Shown here: in pieces, positions 42,623-51,153 of the stretch | Numbering within the stretch: the stretch's first letter is position 1 | Layout: every line of letters begins with the position of its first letter | The notes under the pieces: generated by a model | The model's database searches: none | Seen by the model: the letters and a program-made list of their open reading frames with translations, nothing else | Told to the model about the DNA's origin: nothing | Position numbers and translations under genes: made by a program | Assembly: GCA_009841435.1 (NCBI GenBank) | Contig: VXLW01000015.1 | Location: forward strand, 62,001 to 126,000 | Length of the DNA stretch: 64,000 nt | Direction: 5' to 3' | Origin: Dehalococcoidia bacterium | GTDB lineage: Bacteria; Chloroflexota; Dehalococcoidia; Tepidiformales; Tepidiformaceae

Positions 42623-44443
42623 CTACGCTTCCTTCCAGAGGCGAGCGAAGTTGAAGGTCAGGCCGGCCGGAACAGGCTCGGCATGGCCATGGACGTAGCT
42701 GCGGGACACCGGCCAGAACACCAGCTGGGCCGTGAAGGCCTGGGGCGACTGCTCGATGATGGCCAGCGACGCATCCCGGATCGCGTCCGCCCGAGCCTCC
42801 GGGTCGAGGGTCGCGCGCTGCTTCTGAAGCAGGCTGTCGACCTCGGGATCGGAGAAGGCGGTCCGGTTGAACGGGGCGCCCGTGTGGAAGCGGTGGTAGA
42901 TGTAGGTATCGGGGTCAATTCCGCCGACCTCGAGACCGATGTTCATGATGAAGTTGCCCTGTGCGCGCTCGGCGAAGTAGTCGGCGCTGGTGGCCGGCTC
43001 GAGCTCGAGGTTGATTCCGAGCTGTTCCACGTCGGCCTTGATGCCGGTGGCGTGACAGGGGCACTGGATAGGCGTGTTGATGGTGATGGTCTCGTCGGCG
43101 CCAACACCCACGCCGGCGGCGTTCATGAGGGCGATGGCGTCGGCGATGTCCTGGTCCTTGTCCTCGCGCCAGCCCGGCATCTGGAGAAGCTCCTCCTCCG
43201 TGAATGCCTGGGGCACGAAGTTCTGGGGGACGGGACCCATGAGTACGCCACTCCCCGGACCGAGGGGATTGGCGGCGATCTGGCGGTTGATCACCAGGTG
43301 CACCGCCTGGCGCACGCGCACGTCATTGAAGGGCGGCTTCTGGGTATGCATGTGCGTCTCCGAGATGGCGGAGTGCAACTTGCGGTAGACGTCGATGCGA
43401 TCGCCCATCTGGCCCTGGAGGGACTCGGCCTCGGTCAGACTCAGGCCGGTTGTGAAACTGACCAGGTCGACCTCACCCGTGATGAAGGCGCCCTCGTAGG
43501 CCTCGCGCGAGAGCGCGACGAGCTCGATCCCGTCGAGGTAGGGCAGTTGCTGCCCGTCCTCGCCCATCTCGAAGTAGTTGGGGTTGCGGTCAACCTTGGC
43601 GTAGACGCCGGGGTCGAACGTGTTCCGGATGAAGGGGCCGGTACCGAGCTGATTCTCGTAGAGCTTCATCCCCTCGTCGCCGACGGCTTCTCGCTGCTCA
43701 CGGTTGACCATGAGGACGGGGTCGTCGGCGAGGAAGCGGAGCATCGGGGCGAAGGGTTCCTTCGTCGTGATGCTGAAGGTGAGGTCGTCGATCACATCGA
43801 TGCGGTCGACCTGGTCGAGCTGGCCCTGGATGAACTCGGCGTTGTCCTCGTTGAAGCGGTTGATGCCGAAGGCCGCATCCTCGGCGGTGAACTGCCGCCC
43901 GTTTGCAGGGGGCAGGTCGTGCCAGTGGATGTTGGGATTCAGCTTGAAGACGTAGGTGAGGTCGTCGGGCTGCTCGGGGAGCGACTCGGCCAACTCGGGA
44001 TTCACCTGGCCGGTACCGTCGTAGTTCAGGATGCGGTTGAAGGTCCGCCCCATGGCGATCGCGTACGTGGTCGCGTGGTTGGTGATTGCCGGGTCGTACA
44101 CCTGGTCGCCGGTCACGGGGCTGGCGAGCGTCAGGATGCCACCGCGCGTGATGTCGGTGCGAACGGGCGCGGCCGTGGCCTCGGCGGCGGCCTCCGTAGC
44201 AGCCTCAGTGGCCTCGGCGGCAGCCTCGGTGGCTTCCGCGGCGGCCTCGGTGGCCTCGGCGGCAGCCTCGGTGGCCCGAGCGGTGGCGGCAGCCGGGGCG
44301 GCCGGCTCGTCGTCATCGTCATCGCCGCAGCCGATGAGCACGGCCGTGGCAGCGCCTCCAGCGGCGACTGCCGACCCGGTGAGGAAACCCCTCCGGCTGA
44401 TCGGACGCCTGCGCATGTACCTGGTCCAGTAGTTCTCGGCCAT
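42623..44443 (-). CDS. Peptide-type ABC transporter solute-binding lipoprotein (family 5), cluster B
   Basis: 606 residues. Tat motif ISRRGFLTG and lipobox ending at C39 (VLIGCGDDD). A long Ala/Glu/Thr linker of seven-residue units (residues 58-89) leads to the SBP_bac_5 domain with LTYVFKLNPNIHWHDLPPAN. It is a paralogue of the cluster A protein and begins MAENYWTRYMRRRPISRR, very like it. It should bring solute to the convergent permeases 80 bases away, although these are on the other strand and separately transcribed. The ATG follows AAGGAGG. Confidence 0.9.
   Translation of the reverse strand: MAENYWTRYMRRRPISRRGFLTGSAVAAGGAATAVLIGCGDDDDDEPAAPAAATARATEAAAEATEAAAEATEAAAEATEAATEAAAEATAAPVRTDITRGGILTLASPVTGDQVYDPAITNHATTYAIAMGRTFNRILNYDGTGQVNPELAESLPEQPDDLTYVFKLNPNIHWHDLPPANGRQFTAEDAAFGINRFNEDNAEFIQGQLDQVDRIDVIDDLTFSITTKEPFAPMLRFLADDPVLMVNREQREAVGDEGMKLYENQLGTGPFIRNTFDPGVYAKVDRNPNYFEMGEDGQQLPYLDGIELVALSREAYEGAFITGEVDLVSFTTGLSLTEAESLQGQMGDRIDVYRKLHSAISETHMHTQKPPFNDVRVRQAVHLVINRQIAANPLGPGSGVLMGPVPQNFVPQAFTEEELLQMPGWREDKDQDIADAIALMNAAGVGVGADETITINTPIQCPCHATGIKADVEQLGINLELEPATSADYFAERAQGNFIMNIGLEVGGIDPDTYIYHRFHTGAPFNRTAFSDPEVDSLLQKQRATLDPEARADAIRDASLAIIEQSPQAFTAQLVFWPVSRSYVHGHAEPVPAGLTFNFARLWKEA
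44177..44272 (-). repeat. Tandem 21-base repeat in lipoprotein linker
   Basis: Encodes TEAAAEA units at residues 58-64, 65-71, 72-78 and 83-89, with one short TEAA unit between. It is near-identical at the DNA level, so unit number may vary between strains. It makes a flexible or helical spacer between the lipid anchor and the binding domain. Confidence 0.8.
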
Positions 44444-44480
44444 GTTCCCTCCTTGTCGGTCGGGCCGACGCGTGCAATGC

Positions 44481-44510
44481 GGGGCATTCTATGGCATCGC
44501 GCAATGCCCC
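44481..44510 (-). promoter_or_regulatory. Inverted repeat over the promoter of solute-binding gene B
   Basis: GGGGCATT and AATGCCCC, separated by 14 bases, span a minus-strand TAGAAT -10 box (44491 to 44486). Transcription would begin near 44479 and give a leader of about 36 bases. An operator over the -10 would repress by blocking polymerase. The direct repeat GCAATGC occurs at 44474 and 44501. Confidence 0.45.
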
Positions 44511-44520
44511 GTGACGTGGA

Positions 44521-44545
44521 GCGGGGCGCCCGATGGGCGCCCCGC
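44521..44545 (-). terminator. Hairpin after the cluster B amidohydrolase
   Basis: GCGGGGCGCCC-GAT-GGGCGCCCCGC: an 11-pair perfect stem 28 bases after the stop of the amidohydrolase. It lacks a T-run on either side, so it is a probable but imperfect terminator, separating the amidohydrolase from the next promoter. Confidence 0.6.
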
Positions 44546-44573
44546 GATGGTGCTTTTCCGGTAGCGGTTGGCG

Positions 44574-46274
44574 CTAGGCCGAGCCGTGGCGAAGGAGCTT
44601 GCCGGTCGTCGCGCCCGTGCACTCGCCGTCCACGAACGTCTCTTCGCCGTTGACCATGATGTGACGGTAGCCCTTCGGCTTCCGGACGAGGCGCCAGGCG
44701 CCCGCCGGGTAGTCGTACGCCTTCTCCGTCTCGCCCATCTCCAACTCCTCAAGGTCGTAGATGACGATGTCGGCGGGAGCGCCCTCGCGGATGGTGCCGC
44801 GATCGCGGAAGCCCGCGGCCAGGGCCGGGTAGGCGCTCAGCCGCCAGTGGGCCTGCTCCAGGTCCATCACCTCGTTGTCGCGAACGAGGAGGGCGAGGAA
44901 CTCGGTCGGGTAACGGCCGAGCGTGATGAACTTCGTATGGGCGCCACCATCGGAGACGCCGGGGAGGGCAAAGGCTGAGTTCGCCATCTCCCTCATGGCG
45001 GCCATGTCGTACGGACGCGGCGAGGTCACGAAGAGGGCCTTCATGTCGTCCTCGAGGGCGATGTCGAGCATCGCATCGATGACGTGCTGGCCGCGCTCCT
45101 CGGCAGCCTCAGCGACGGTGAGGCCGGTGTACTTCTCGAGCTCCGGCTTGTGCACCTCGCCGATGATGAGGTCGTCCATCGAGAAGACGACGCCCTGGCC
45201 GGTGCGCTCGGAGTCGTCGTACTCGGCCTTGGCGGCGGCGCGACGCTCGGGGTCGGCGAGCTTGGCGGCGCGCTCGGGCACGGTGCCGAGGGTCATCTCG
45301 CGCCAGACGGGGCTGGTATCGAACAGGTTCCACTCCTCGAAGGTGAACTGGAAGTTGTTCTCGGAGGTGAGGGCCTGGCCGAAGACGCGCGTTCCGCGCG
45401 CGTTGCAGTCGTCCAGCCACTGCATGGTGTCCTTGTACTGCGGCATGGCGACGCCGTGCTGGTCCATGGCGACGGCGAGGACGTTGTAGATGACCGGGCG
45501 GCCGCTCTCGTCGGCCAGCGTCTCGGTGAGCTCGCGGGAAGCGCCGATGCACTGGATGAAGCCTCGGCCGACTTCGCGAAGGACGCGGGCGAAGGAGACG
45601 AGGTCCTGCTCCTTCATGAGGTTCGTGATCATGAGCGTGCCGTCGTAGTCGCGCTGCACGTCGTTGTCGCCGAACTGGCCGGACCAGCCGCAGCCGCCTG
45701 CCTCGAGGCCCTCGATCATGAGGCGGCGCATCTCCGCCATCTCCTCATCGTTGGCGGGGCGGCCCTTCGCGGCTTCGAGCCCCATCACGTACATCATGAG
45801 CGGGTTGAGGGGCATGTAGCTGAGGACGTTCACCCCCTTCGGGATGCGGTCGAGGCTGTCGAGGAACTCGGGGTAGGTCTCCCAGTCCCAGGGCATGCCT
45901 TCCTGCATCGACTCAAGCGGAACCGCCTCGTTGCGCGACATCGTCAGCATGGCGCGGTCCTGGTCCTCGGGCTTGCAGGGAGCGAAGCCGAAACCACAGT
46001 TCCCGATGGCGACGGAGGTGACGCCGTGCCAGCCCGAGATCGAGCAGTACGGGTCCCAGAAGATCTGGGAGTCGTAGTGCGTATGCAGGTCGATGAAGCC
46101 GGGAGCGACGTTCAGCCCGGTGGCGTCGATGACCTTGCCGGCATCGGACGAGTGGATCTTGCCGCCGATGCTGGCGACGTGACCATCCTTGATGCCGATG
46201 TCGCCGTTGAAACGCGGCGTTCGCTGGCCGTCAAAGACCGTCCCGTTCTTGATGACGGTATCGAATTCGGGCAT
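44574..46274 (-). CDS. D-aminoacylase-type amidohydrolase, cluster B
   Basis: 566 residues. The motifs IDLHTHYDS (H64/H66), IGNCGFGFAP (C93) and GVSDGGAHTKF match the D-aminoacylase branch and align along the whole length with the cluster A enzyme (WDPYCSISGWHGVTSV is shared). The deacylase should release a free amino acid or fatty acid from its substrate. The ATG is preceded by GGGAGGGAA. A TAGGAT box lies about 30 bases upstream. It is divergent from the nitroreductase gene. Confidence 0.88.
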   Translation of the reverse strand: MPEFDTVIKNGTVFDGQRTPRFNGDIGIKDGHVASIGGKIHSSDAGKVIDATGLNVAPGFIDLHTHYDSQIFWDPYCSISGWHGVTSVAIGNCGFGFAPCKPEDQDRAMLTMSRNEAVPLESMQEGMPWDWETYPEFLDSLDRIPKGVNVLSYMPLNPLMMYVMGLEAAKGRPANDEEMAEMRRLMIEGLEAGGCGWSGQFGDNDVQRDYDGTLMITNLMKEQDLVSFARVLREVGRGFIQCIGASRELTETLADESGRPVIYNVLAVAMDQHGVAMPQYKDTMQWLDDCNARGTRVFGQALTSENNFQFTFEEWNLFDTSPVWREMTLGTVPERAAKLADPERRAAAKAEYDDSERTGQGVVFSMDDLIIGEVHKPELEKYTGLTVAEAAEERGQHVIDAMLDIALEDDMKALFVTSPRPYDMAAMREMANSAFALPGVSDGGAHTKFITLGRYPTEFLALLVRDNEVMDLEQAHWRLSAYPALAAGFRDRGTIREGAPADIVIYDLEELEMGETEKAYDYPAGAWRLVRKPKGYRHIMVNGEETFVDGECTGATTGKLLRHGSA

Positions 46275-46460
46275 GGATTCCCTCCCGGGAGTTAGACGTA
46301 ACGCAATCCTACCGCCGCACCAGCCCCGATTCCACCATTTTCGCCGCGGTGGCGAGCTCTCGTGGCGGGTTTTGGGAGCGGTTGTGGCGGCGTACGCGCG
46401 TGGCTATCGTGCCGACACCAGCAGCGACCCGCGCAGTACGGCGCGGGCAGGAGGGAAGCG

Positions 46461-47102
46461 ATGGGCGACCTCTCGGTCCACGAGGCCATTTTCACGACGC
46501 GGAGCATGCGGCACCTGAAGCCTGACCCGGTCGCGCGCGAGGACCTCGAGTACATCATCGAAGCGGCGACGATGGCGCCGAGCGCGGGCAACACGCAGAT
46601 GTGGGCCTTCGTGGTCGTGACCGACCCCGAGCAGATCGCGAAGATCGGCGCTGCCTATCGCGACGTGGGGGAGCGCTACATCCGCGACGGTGTTCTCGCC
46701 GACCCCGACATCACCGCGGACCGCCAGCGCGTCTACTCGAAGGCGATGCACAACGTCGAGCACCTGGACGAGTCGCCGGCGATCATCGTGCCCTGCCTGC
46801 ACGGTCGCGCGCCCGACAACTCCGACATCTCGTCGGGCTTCTTCAGCTCGACCTACCCAGCCGTCCAGAACATCCTGCTGGCGGCTCGGTCGCGCGGCCT
46901 CGGCACGGTGCTCCTGACGCTGGCGACGGACTACTCGCCAGTAAAGCCCGAGGCCGCAGTAGAAGTGCGCGACGTTCTGGGCCTTCCGGAGGACGTCACG
47001 ATCACGGCGCTCATCCCGGTGGGCTACCCGAAGGGTCCGTGGGGCCGCCCCTGGCGCAAGCCGTGGCAGGACTGCACGCACTGGGACCGGTGGGGCGGGT
47101 AG
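46461..47102 (+). CDS. Nitroreductase-family FMN oxidoreductase
   Basis: 213 residues. It begins VHEAIFTTRSMRHLKPDPVA and carries ATMAPSAGNTQMWAFVVVTD, the FMN-binding RSxR-like and SxxNxQxW region, then GLGTVLLTL and the end GYPKGPWG typical of this fold. Members reduce nitro groups, quinones or flavins with NAD(P)H and bind FMN as a homodimer. AGGAGGG lies before the ATG. It may reduce flavin for the many oxidoreductases nearby, which is only inference. Confidence 0.83.
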   Translation: MGDLSVHEAIFTTRSMRHLKPDPVAREDLEYIIEAATMAPSAGNTQMWAFVVVTDPEQIAKIGAAYRDVGERYIRDGVLADPDITADRQRVYSKAMHNVEHLDESPAIIVPCLHGRAPDNSDISSGFFSSTYPAVQNILLAARSRGLGTVLLTLATDYSPVKPEAAVEVRDVLGLPEDVTITALIPVGYPKGPWGRPWRKPWQDCTHWDRWGG

Positions 47103-47211
47103 CTCCCGATTCGCCCCCACCCAGCACCCGCACGGTGGCAGCGGGCCGTCCAGAGTGCGAACATTCGGCTAACCCATCCGACGCTCCTTGGGGCGCGGAG
47201 AGGAGTGCGTC

Positions 47212-48561
47212 ATGTCGATGACCTACCACGGAACCACCGAGGTTCCGACAGCGCCGGCGCAGTGCCCGGTCAATCACGAGGAGATCGACCTCTTCGCGGC
47301 AGGGTCGCAGGAGTGGTGGTTCGAGGCGTACCGGAAGCTCCAGGAGGAGTGTCCGGTGATTCGCCTGCCGGGCGAGGGTCGCGAGCCGGGGACCGACGCC
47401 TTCATCCTGACCCGGTACGAGGACATCGCGCGGGTCGCGCGCGACCGGAGTCTCGTGCTCGGTCGCGAAGATCAGGCCATGCAGGGGAACGGCAACAGCC
47501 CCCTGCAGGAGGAGATCTTCGAGGAGGCGGGCTTCGGCGACGCCTTCAACGCGCAGCAGGACCTGCGTTCGAGCGATGAGCAGGCGATGCGCTACAAGCG
47601 CCTCGTGACCGACCCGTGGGTGGGACCGGAAGGGGCGCAGCGCCACCAGAAGATGGCCGGGGCGGCTGCGCACCGGTTGATCGACAACTGGATCGAGGAC
47701 GGCGAGGTCGACTTCGTGAAGGGCTTCGCCGCCCCGCTTCCGCAGATGGTGATCACGACCATCCTCGGGCTGCCGCTGGAGGACATGCCGATGCTGCGGG
47801 GGATGGAGGAGGCGCAGGTGCGCCGCTTCGTCTACGGGCGGGGCGTGAACAGCACCATGAGCGACGAGGACGAGGTCGAGAACGCCCGCGAACTGGTCGC
47901 CTTCAACGAATACCTCGCGGAGCAGATCCAGGAGAAGCGCCGCAACCCCAAGGACGACATGATCTCGTACCTGACGCAGATCGAGTTCGAGGGGAAGACA
48001 TTCAGCGACGGCGACATCACGAGCGTTGCCCTGCTGATGCACATCGGCGGCAACGAGACGACGCAGTACGCGCTCACGGCGGAGGCGATGCTGCTCGCGC
48101 AGCACCCGGAGATCGTCGAGGAGCTGCGCGCGGACCGGACGAAGGTGCGCTTCTTCGTGGAGGAGGCGCTTCGCCTCTACGCGCCCACGCAGGGGCTGAC
48201 CGCACGGACGGCACGCATCGACTTCGAGATGGGCGGGGTGGACATTCCCGCAGGCTCGACGCTGCACCTGCGCTTCGGGGCGGGGAACCGCGACCCGGAG
48301 CACTACCCGAACGCGGATCAGTTGGACCTGACGCGACCGCACGCGGGCCGGCACCTGACGTTTTCGCAGGGGCCGCGCTCCTGCCCAGGAGCGGGACTCT
48401 CGCGCATGGAGCAGAACGTGGCGGTCAACGCCCTCCTGGACCGTCTGGAGACGATCGAGCTGAAGGACACGAACGACTTCCAGCATCAGCCGGGGATCAT
48501 GCTCGGGCTGTATCACCTCGATCTGGCGTTCACGAAGCGCCAGGCGGCGGTCGGGACGTAG
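47212..48561 (+). CDS. Cytochrome P450
   Basis: 449 residues from the ATG at 47212 (GGAGAGGAG upstream). The I-helix is IGGNETTQYAL, ExxR is EEALRLYAP, and the heme loop is FSQGPRSCPGAGLSR with C391. It is most like the P450 at 17245 (shared TQGL and CPGAGLSRxEQN). A second P450 starts eight bases after its stop, so two different P450s are co-transcribed, pointing to sequential oxidations. No redox partner is encoded nearby. Confidence 0.93.
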   Translation: MSMTYHGTTEVPTAPAQCPVNHEEIDLFAAGSQEWWFEAYRKLQEECPVIRLPGEGREPGTDAFILTRYEDIARVARDRSLVLGREDQAMQGNGNSPLQEEIFEEAGFGDAFNAQQDLRSSDEQAMRYKRLVTDPWVGPEGAQRHQKMAGAAAHRLIDNWIEDGEVDFVKGFAAPLPQMVITTILGLPLEDMPMLRGMEEAQVRRFVYGRGVNSTMSDEDEVENARELVAFNEYLAEQIQEKRRNPKDDMISYLTQIEFEGKTFSDGDITSVALLMHIGGNETTQYALTAEAMLLAQHPEIVEELRADRTKVRFFVEEALRLYAPTQGLTARTARIDFEMGGVDIPAGSTLHLRFGAGNRDPEHYPNADQLDLTRPHAGRHLTFSQGPRSCPGAGLSRMEQNVAVNALLDRLETIELKDTNDFQHQPGIMLGLYHLDLAFTKRQAAVGT

Positions 48562-48568
48562 CGCGGGG

Positions 48569-49717
48569 ATGGTCGACGGGTACAACCCGCTCTCGGACGA
48601 GGTCCGGGCCGAGCCAAGCGTCGCCTACCACCACCTCCTCGAAGAGGCGCCCGTGCACTTCTTCGAGCAGTTCGAGCCGCCGTTCTACACGCTCTCGCGT
48701 TTCGCCGACGTGCAGGGCGCGCTGCTCGATATCGAGACGTACTCGAGCGAGTGGGGGCAGGGCCCGCGCCACAGTCCGCCGGGCGGGATGCTCTCGAACC
48801 CACCCCAGCACACCTTCTACCGGGGTCTCGTGCAGCAGGCGTTCACGCCGAGGGCGATCGCCGAGTGGGCCGACCGCATCGTGGAGATCTCGGAGGAGTT
48901 GCTCGACAAGCGAGCCGACCCCGGCAACTGGGACATGCACGACGACTACGCCTTCCCACTCCCCGTGATCGTCATCGTGGAGATGCTGGGCGTGCCCGGT
49001 GACGACCTGCAGAAGTTCAAGTACTGGTCCGACATCACCGTGGAAGCGATGGGCGCCGAGGACCCCACGCCCTGGGCAGCGGAGATGGGGGAGCTGGCCG
49101 CCTACCTGCTGGAGGTCATCCGTGAGCGGCGGGAGAACCCGCGCGACGACCTCATCAGCGAGCTCGTGACCGCCGAGCAGGACGGCAAGGGGCTCACGGA
49201 CGAGGAGCTCCTCGGGGTCGTGAACCAGCTGTTCGTGGGCGGCAACGAGACGACGACGTCGCTCATCACGAACATGGTCTGGCGGCTGCTCCAGGACCGG
49301 CCGCTCTGGGAGCGGCTGGTGGCGGACCCGGGCCTGATCGACGCCGCGGTCGAGGAGAGCCTTCGCTTCGACCCACCCGTTCTGGGCCTCTACCGGACCA
49401 CGACGAAGGACGTGGACCTTGAGGGAGGAACGATCCCGAAGGACGCGAAGGTGATGATGCACTACGCCGCCGCGAACCGGGACCCGGAGGCGTTCCCATC
49501 GCCGGACGAGTTCTCGCTGGACCGCGAGCGAAACCGACACCTGGGATTCGGGCTGGGCGTGCACTTCTGCCTGGGGGCGCCGCTGGCGCGGCTGGAGGCT
49601 CGCGTCGCGCTGCGCACGCTGCTGCTGCGCTGCCCCGACCTGCAGCTCCTGGGAGACGGGGAGCGGATCGCGCCGTTCTTCCTCTGGGGAAGGCGCCGGC
49701 TCCCGGTCTCGGGGTAG
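48569..49717 (+). CDS. Cytochrome P450
   Basis: 382 residues, somewhat shorter than the others because the N-terminus begins directly with NPLSDEVRAEPSVAYHHLL. The I-helix is VGGNETTTSLI, ExxR is EESLRFDPP, and the heme loop is FGLGVHFCLGAPLARLE with C334, the classic bacterial form. It follows the previous P450 closely and precedes three MFS transporters whose first start lies 32 bases away. Confidence 0.93.
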   Translation: MVDGYNPLSDEVRAEPSVAYHHLLEEAPVHFFEQFEPPFYTLSRFADVQGALLDIETYSSEWGQGPRHSPPGGMLSNPPQHTFYRGLVQQAFTPRAIAEWADRIVEISEELLDKRADPGNWDMHDDYAFPLPVIVIVEMLGVPGDDLQKFKYWSDITVEAMGAEDPTPWAAEMGELAAYLLEVIRERRENPRDDLISELVTAEQDGKGLTDEELLGVVNQLFVGGNETTTSLITNMVWRLLQDRPLWERLVADPGLIDAAVEESLRFDPPVLGLYRTTTKDVDLEGGTIPKDAKVMMHYAAANRDPEAFPSPDEFSLDRERNRHLGFGLGVHFCLGAPLARLEARVALRTLLLRCPDLQLLGDGERIAPFFLWGRRRLPVSG

Positions 49718-49734
49718 CGAGCCCCGCAGCCCTG

Positions 49735-49740
49735 TAGCGT
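49735..49740 (+). promoter_or_regulatory. Repeated start element upstream of MFS gene 1
   Basis: TGTAGCGT, then nine bases, then GTG at 49750. The same layout (TGTAGCRT, nine bases ending in AC, GTG) occurs before MFS genes 2 and 3. It looks like a -10 box for a nearly leaderless mRNA. Confidence 0.45.
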
Positions 49741-49749
49741 CACCCCTAC

Positions 49750-51087
49750 GTGGCATTCCCCTCCGACACCGACGTAGCAGCAGGCGGCGAATCCGGCGAG
49801 TTTTCGACGTTCGCCACCTTCCGCTCAAAGCCGTTCACGCTCCTGTGGGCGAACACGATCGTGTTCGCCGTCTCGCAGTCGATCCAGCAGTTCACGCTGG
49901 TGTGGCTGGGGCTGGAGATCGGCAAGGATGGGGTGGAGCTGTGGTCCGGGCTGACGGTGGGGTCCGGGACGGCCGTGGGGCTGATCGTCTTCGCGCTGGG
50001 CGTACCGGTCCTCTTCTTCGGGCTCTATGCGGGCATCCTGACCGACCGGCTCGACCGGCGGCTGCTGCTCTTCGGGAGCCAGGTGGCCGGCATCGCCATC
50101 ACGGCCGGAGCGGCGACGCTCGTCGCGCTCGACACCCTGAACTTCTGGGGCATCTTCGGGCTCGCGGCCGTGCTCGGCTTGATCGTCGCCTTCGGAATGC
50201 CGGTGCGGTTGGCGATCGTGCCTTCCCTGGTGCGACCCGAGCGGGTGCTCAACGCGGTAACGCTCATGAACGTCGGGCAGCAGGTTGCGCTGGGCGGCGC
50301 GGCAGTCAGCGGCGCCATCATCAGCGTGGGAGGCACGGAGGCGGCGTTCGCCGCTCAGGCGGGACTGCTCGCGCTGGGGCTGATCGCGCTCTTCCCCCTG
50401 CGCATGCCGGTGGTGCGCACAGACGTGCGGCGAAGCGTACGGGAGGACCTGCGGGAGGGGTTCGCGTTCGTTGTCCAGCACGCTGGCATCCGCTCGCTGA
50501 TGATCGTGCTGCTGGCAACCGCACTGGTGATGGCGGGCGCGTTCCAGGCGCTGCTTCCGAAGATCGCGGTCGACCACCTGGGGGCTGGGCCGTTCAAGGC
50601 GTCGGCGCTCCTGACGGTGATGCTCGGCGGCAACCTGATCACGTCACTGATGCTCGCTTCCTTCGAGCGGGTGGACCGGGCGGGGCTCTTCTTCCTCATA
50701 ACGCTGGTAGTCGGCGGCATCCTGAACGTCAGCGTCGGGCTGGCGCCCTGGTACACGATCGCGCTCGTGATCATGTTCCTGAACGGCCTCGACGCGGGCG
50801 TCTTCGTGAACCTGAACATGGCGCTGATCCAGGCGCACACCCCGAACGCGATCATGGGGCGGGTAATGAGCATCTATCAGATGTGCATGGCTGGCGGCAT
50901 GCCCCTGGGTGCGCTGATAGCGGGCCTGATGGCGGACAGTGTCGGCACCCGCGAGTGGTTTGCCATCTGCGGCGCCATGCTGATCCTGCTCGGCCTCGGG
51001 ATGATCGCCACGCAGCCGGCGCTGCGGCGGATGAGCTCGGCTCCCGACCCGGTGCCGGAGCCGGCCGGCGCCCCCGCAGGAGGCTAG
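49750..51087 (+). CDS. MFS transporter (EntS/MFS_3-like), tandem copy 1
   Basis: 445 residues, about 12 membrane helices. The loop GLYAGILTDRLDRRLLLFG is the MFS motif A, and NAVTLMNVGQQVALGGAAVS and the C-terminal HTPNAIMGRVMSIYQMCMAG fit the enterobactin exporter (EntS) group of drug or siderophore exporters. GTG start without a Shine-Dalgarno but with TAGCGT upstream. It is the first of three tandem copies that differ mainly at the N-terminus. The likely role is export of toxic P450 products or a metabolite. Confidence 0.88.
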   Translation: MAFPSDTDVAAGGESGEFSTFATFRSKPFTLLWANTIVFAVSQSIQQFTLVWLGLEIGKDGVELWSGLTVGSGTAVGLIVFALGVPVLFFGLYAGILTDRLDRRLLLFGSQVAGIAITAGAATLVALDTLNFWGIFGLAAVLGLIVAFGMPVRLAIVPSLVRPERVLNAVTLMNVGQQVALGGAAVSGAIISVGGTEAAFAAQAGLLALGLIALFPLRMPVVRTDVRRSVREDLREGFAFVVQHAGIRSLMIVLLATALVMAGAFQALLPKIAVDHLGAGPFKASALLTVMLGGNLITSLMLASFERVDRAGLFFLITLVVGGILNVSVGLAPWYTIALVIMFLNGLDAGVFVNLNMALIQAHTPNAIMGRVMSIYQMCMAGGMPLGALIAGLMADSVGTREWFAICGAMLILLGLGMIATQPALRRMSSAPDPVPEPAGAPAGG

Positions 51088-51138
51088 CCCCGTGGCCTGC
51101 TAGCCACCTCTCTCGGGGTAGGCAGACCGGCAGCCCTG

Positions 51139-51144
51139 TAGCAT
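51139..51144 (+). promoter_or_regulatory. Repeated start element upstream of MFS gene 2
   Basis: TGTAGCAT, nine bases, then GTG at 51154, in a 66-base gap. It matches the elements before copies 1 and 3. Confidence 0.45.
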
Positions 51145-51153
51145 CGCCCGAAC

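Noticed and set aside
42683-44653. Plus-strand open frame of 656 codons opposite the solute-binding gene
   Set aside because: The minus strand gives a Tat signal, lipobox and SBP_bac_5 domain; the plus translation is a shadow.
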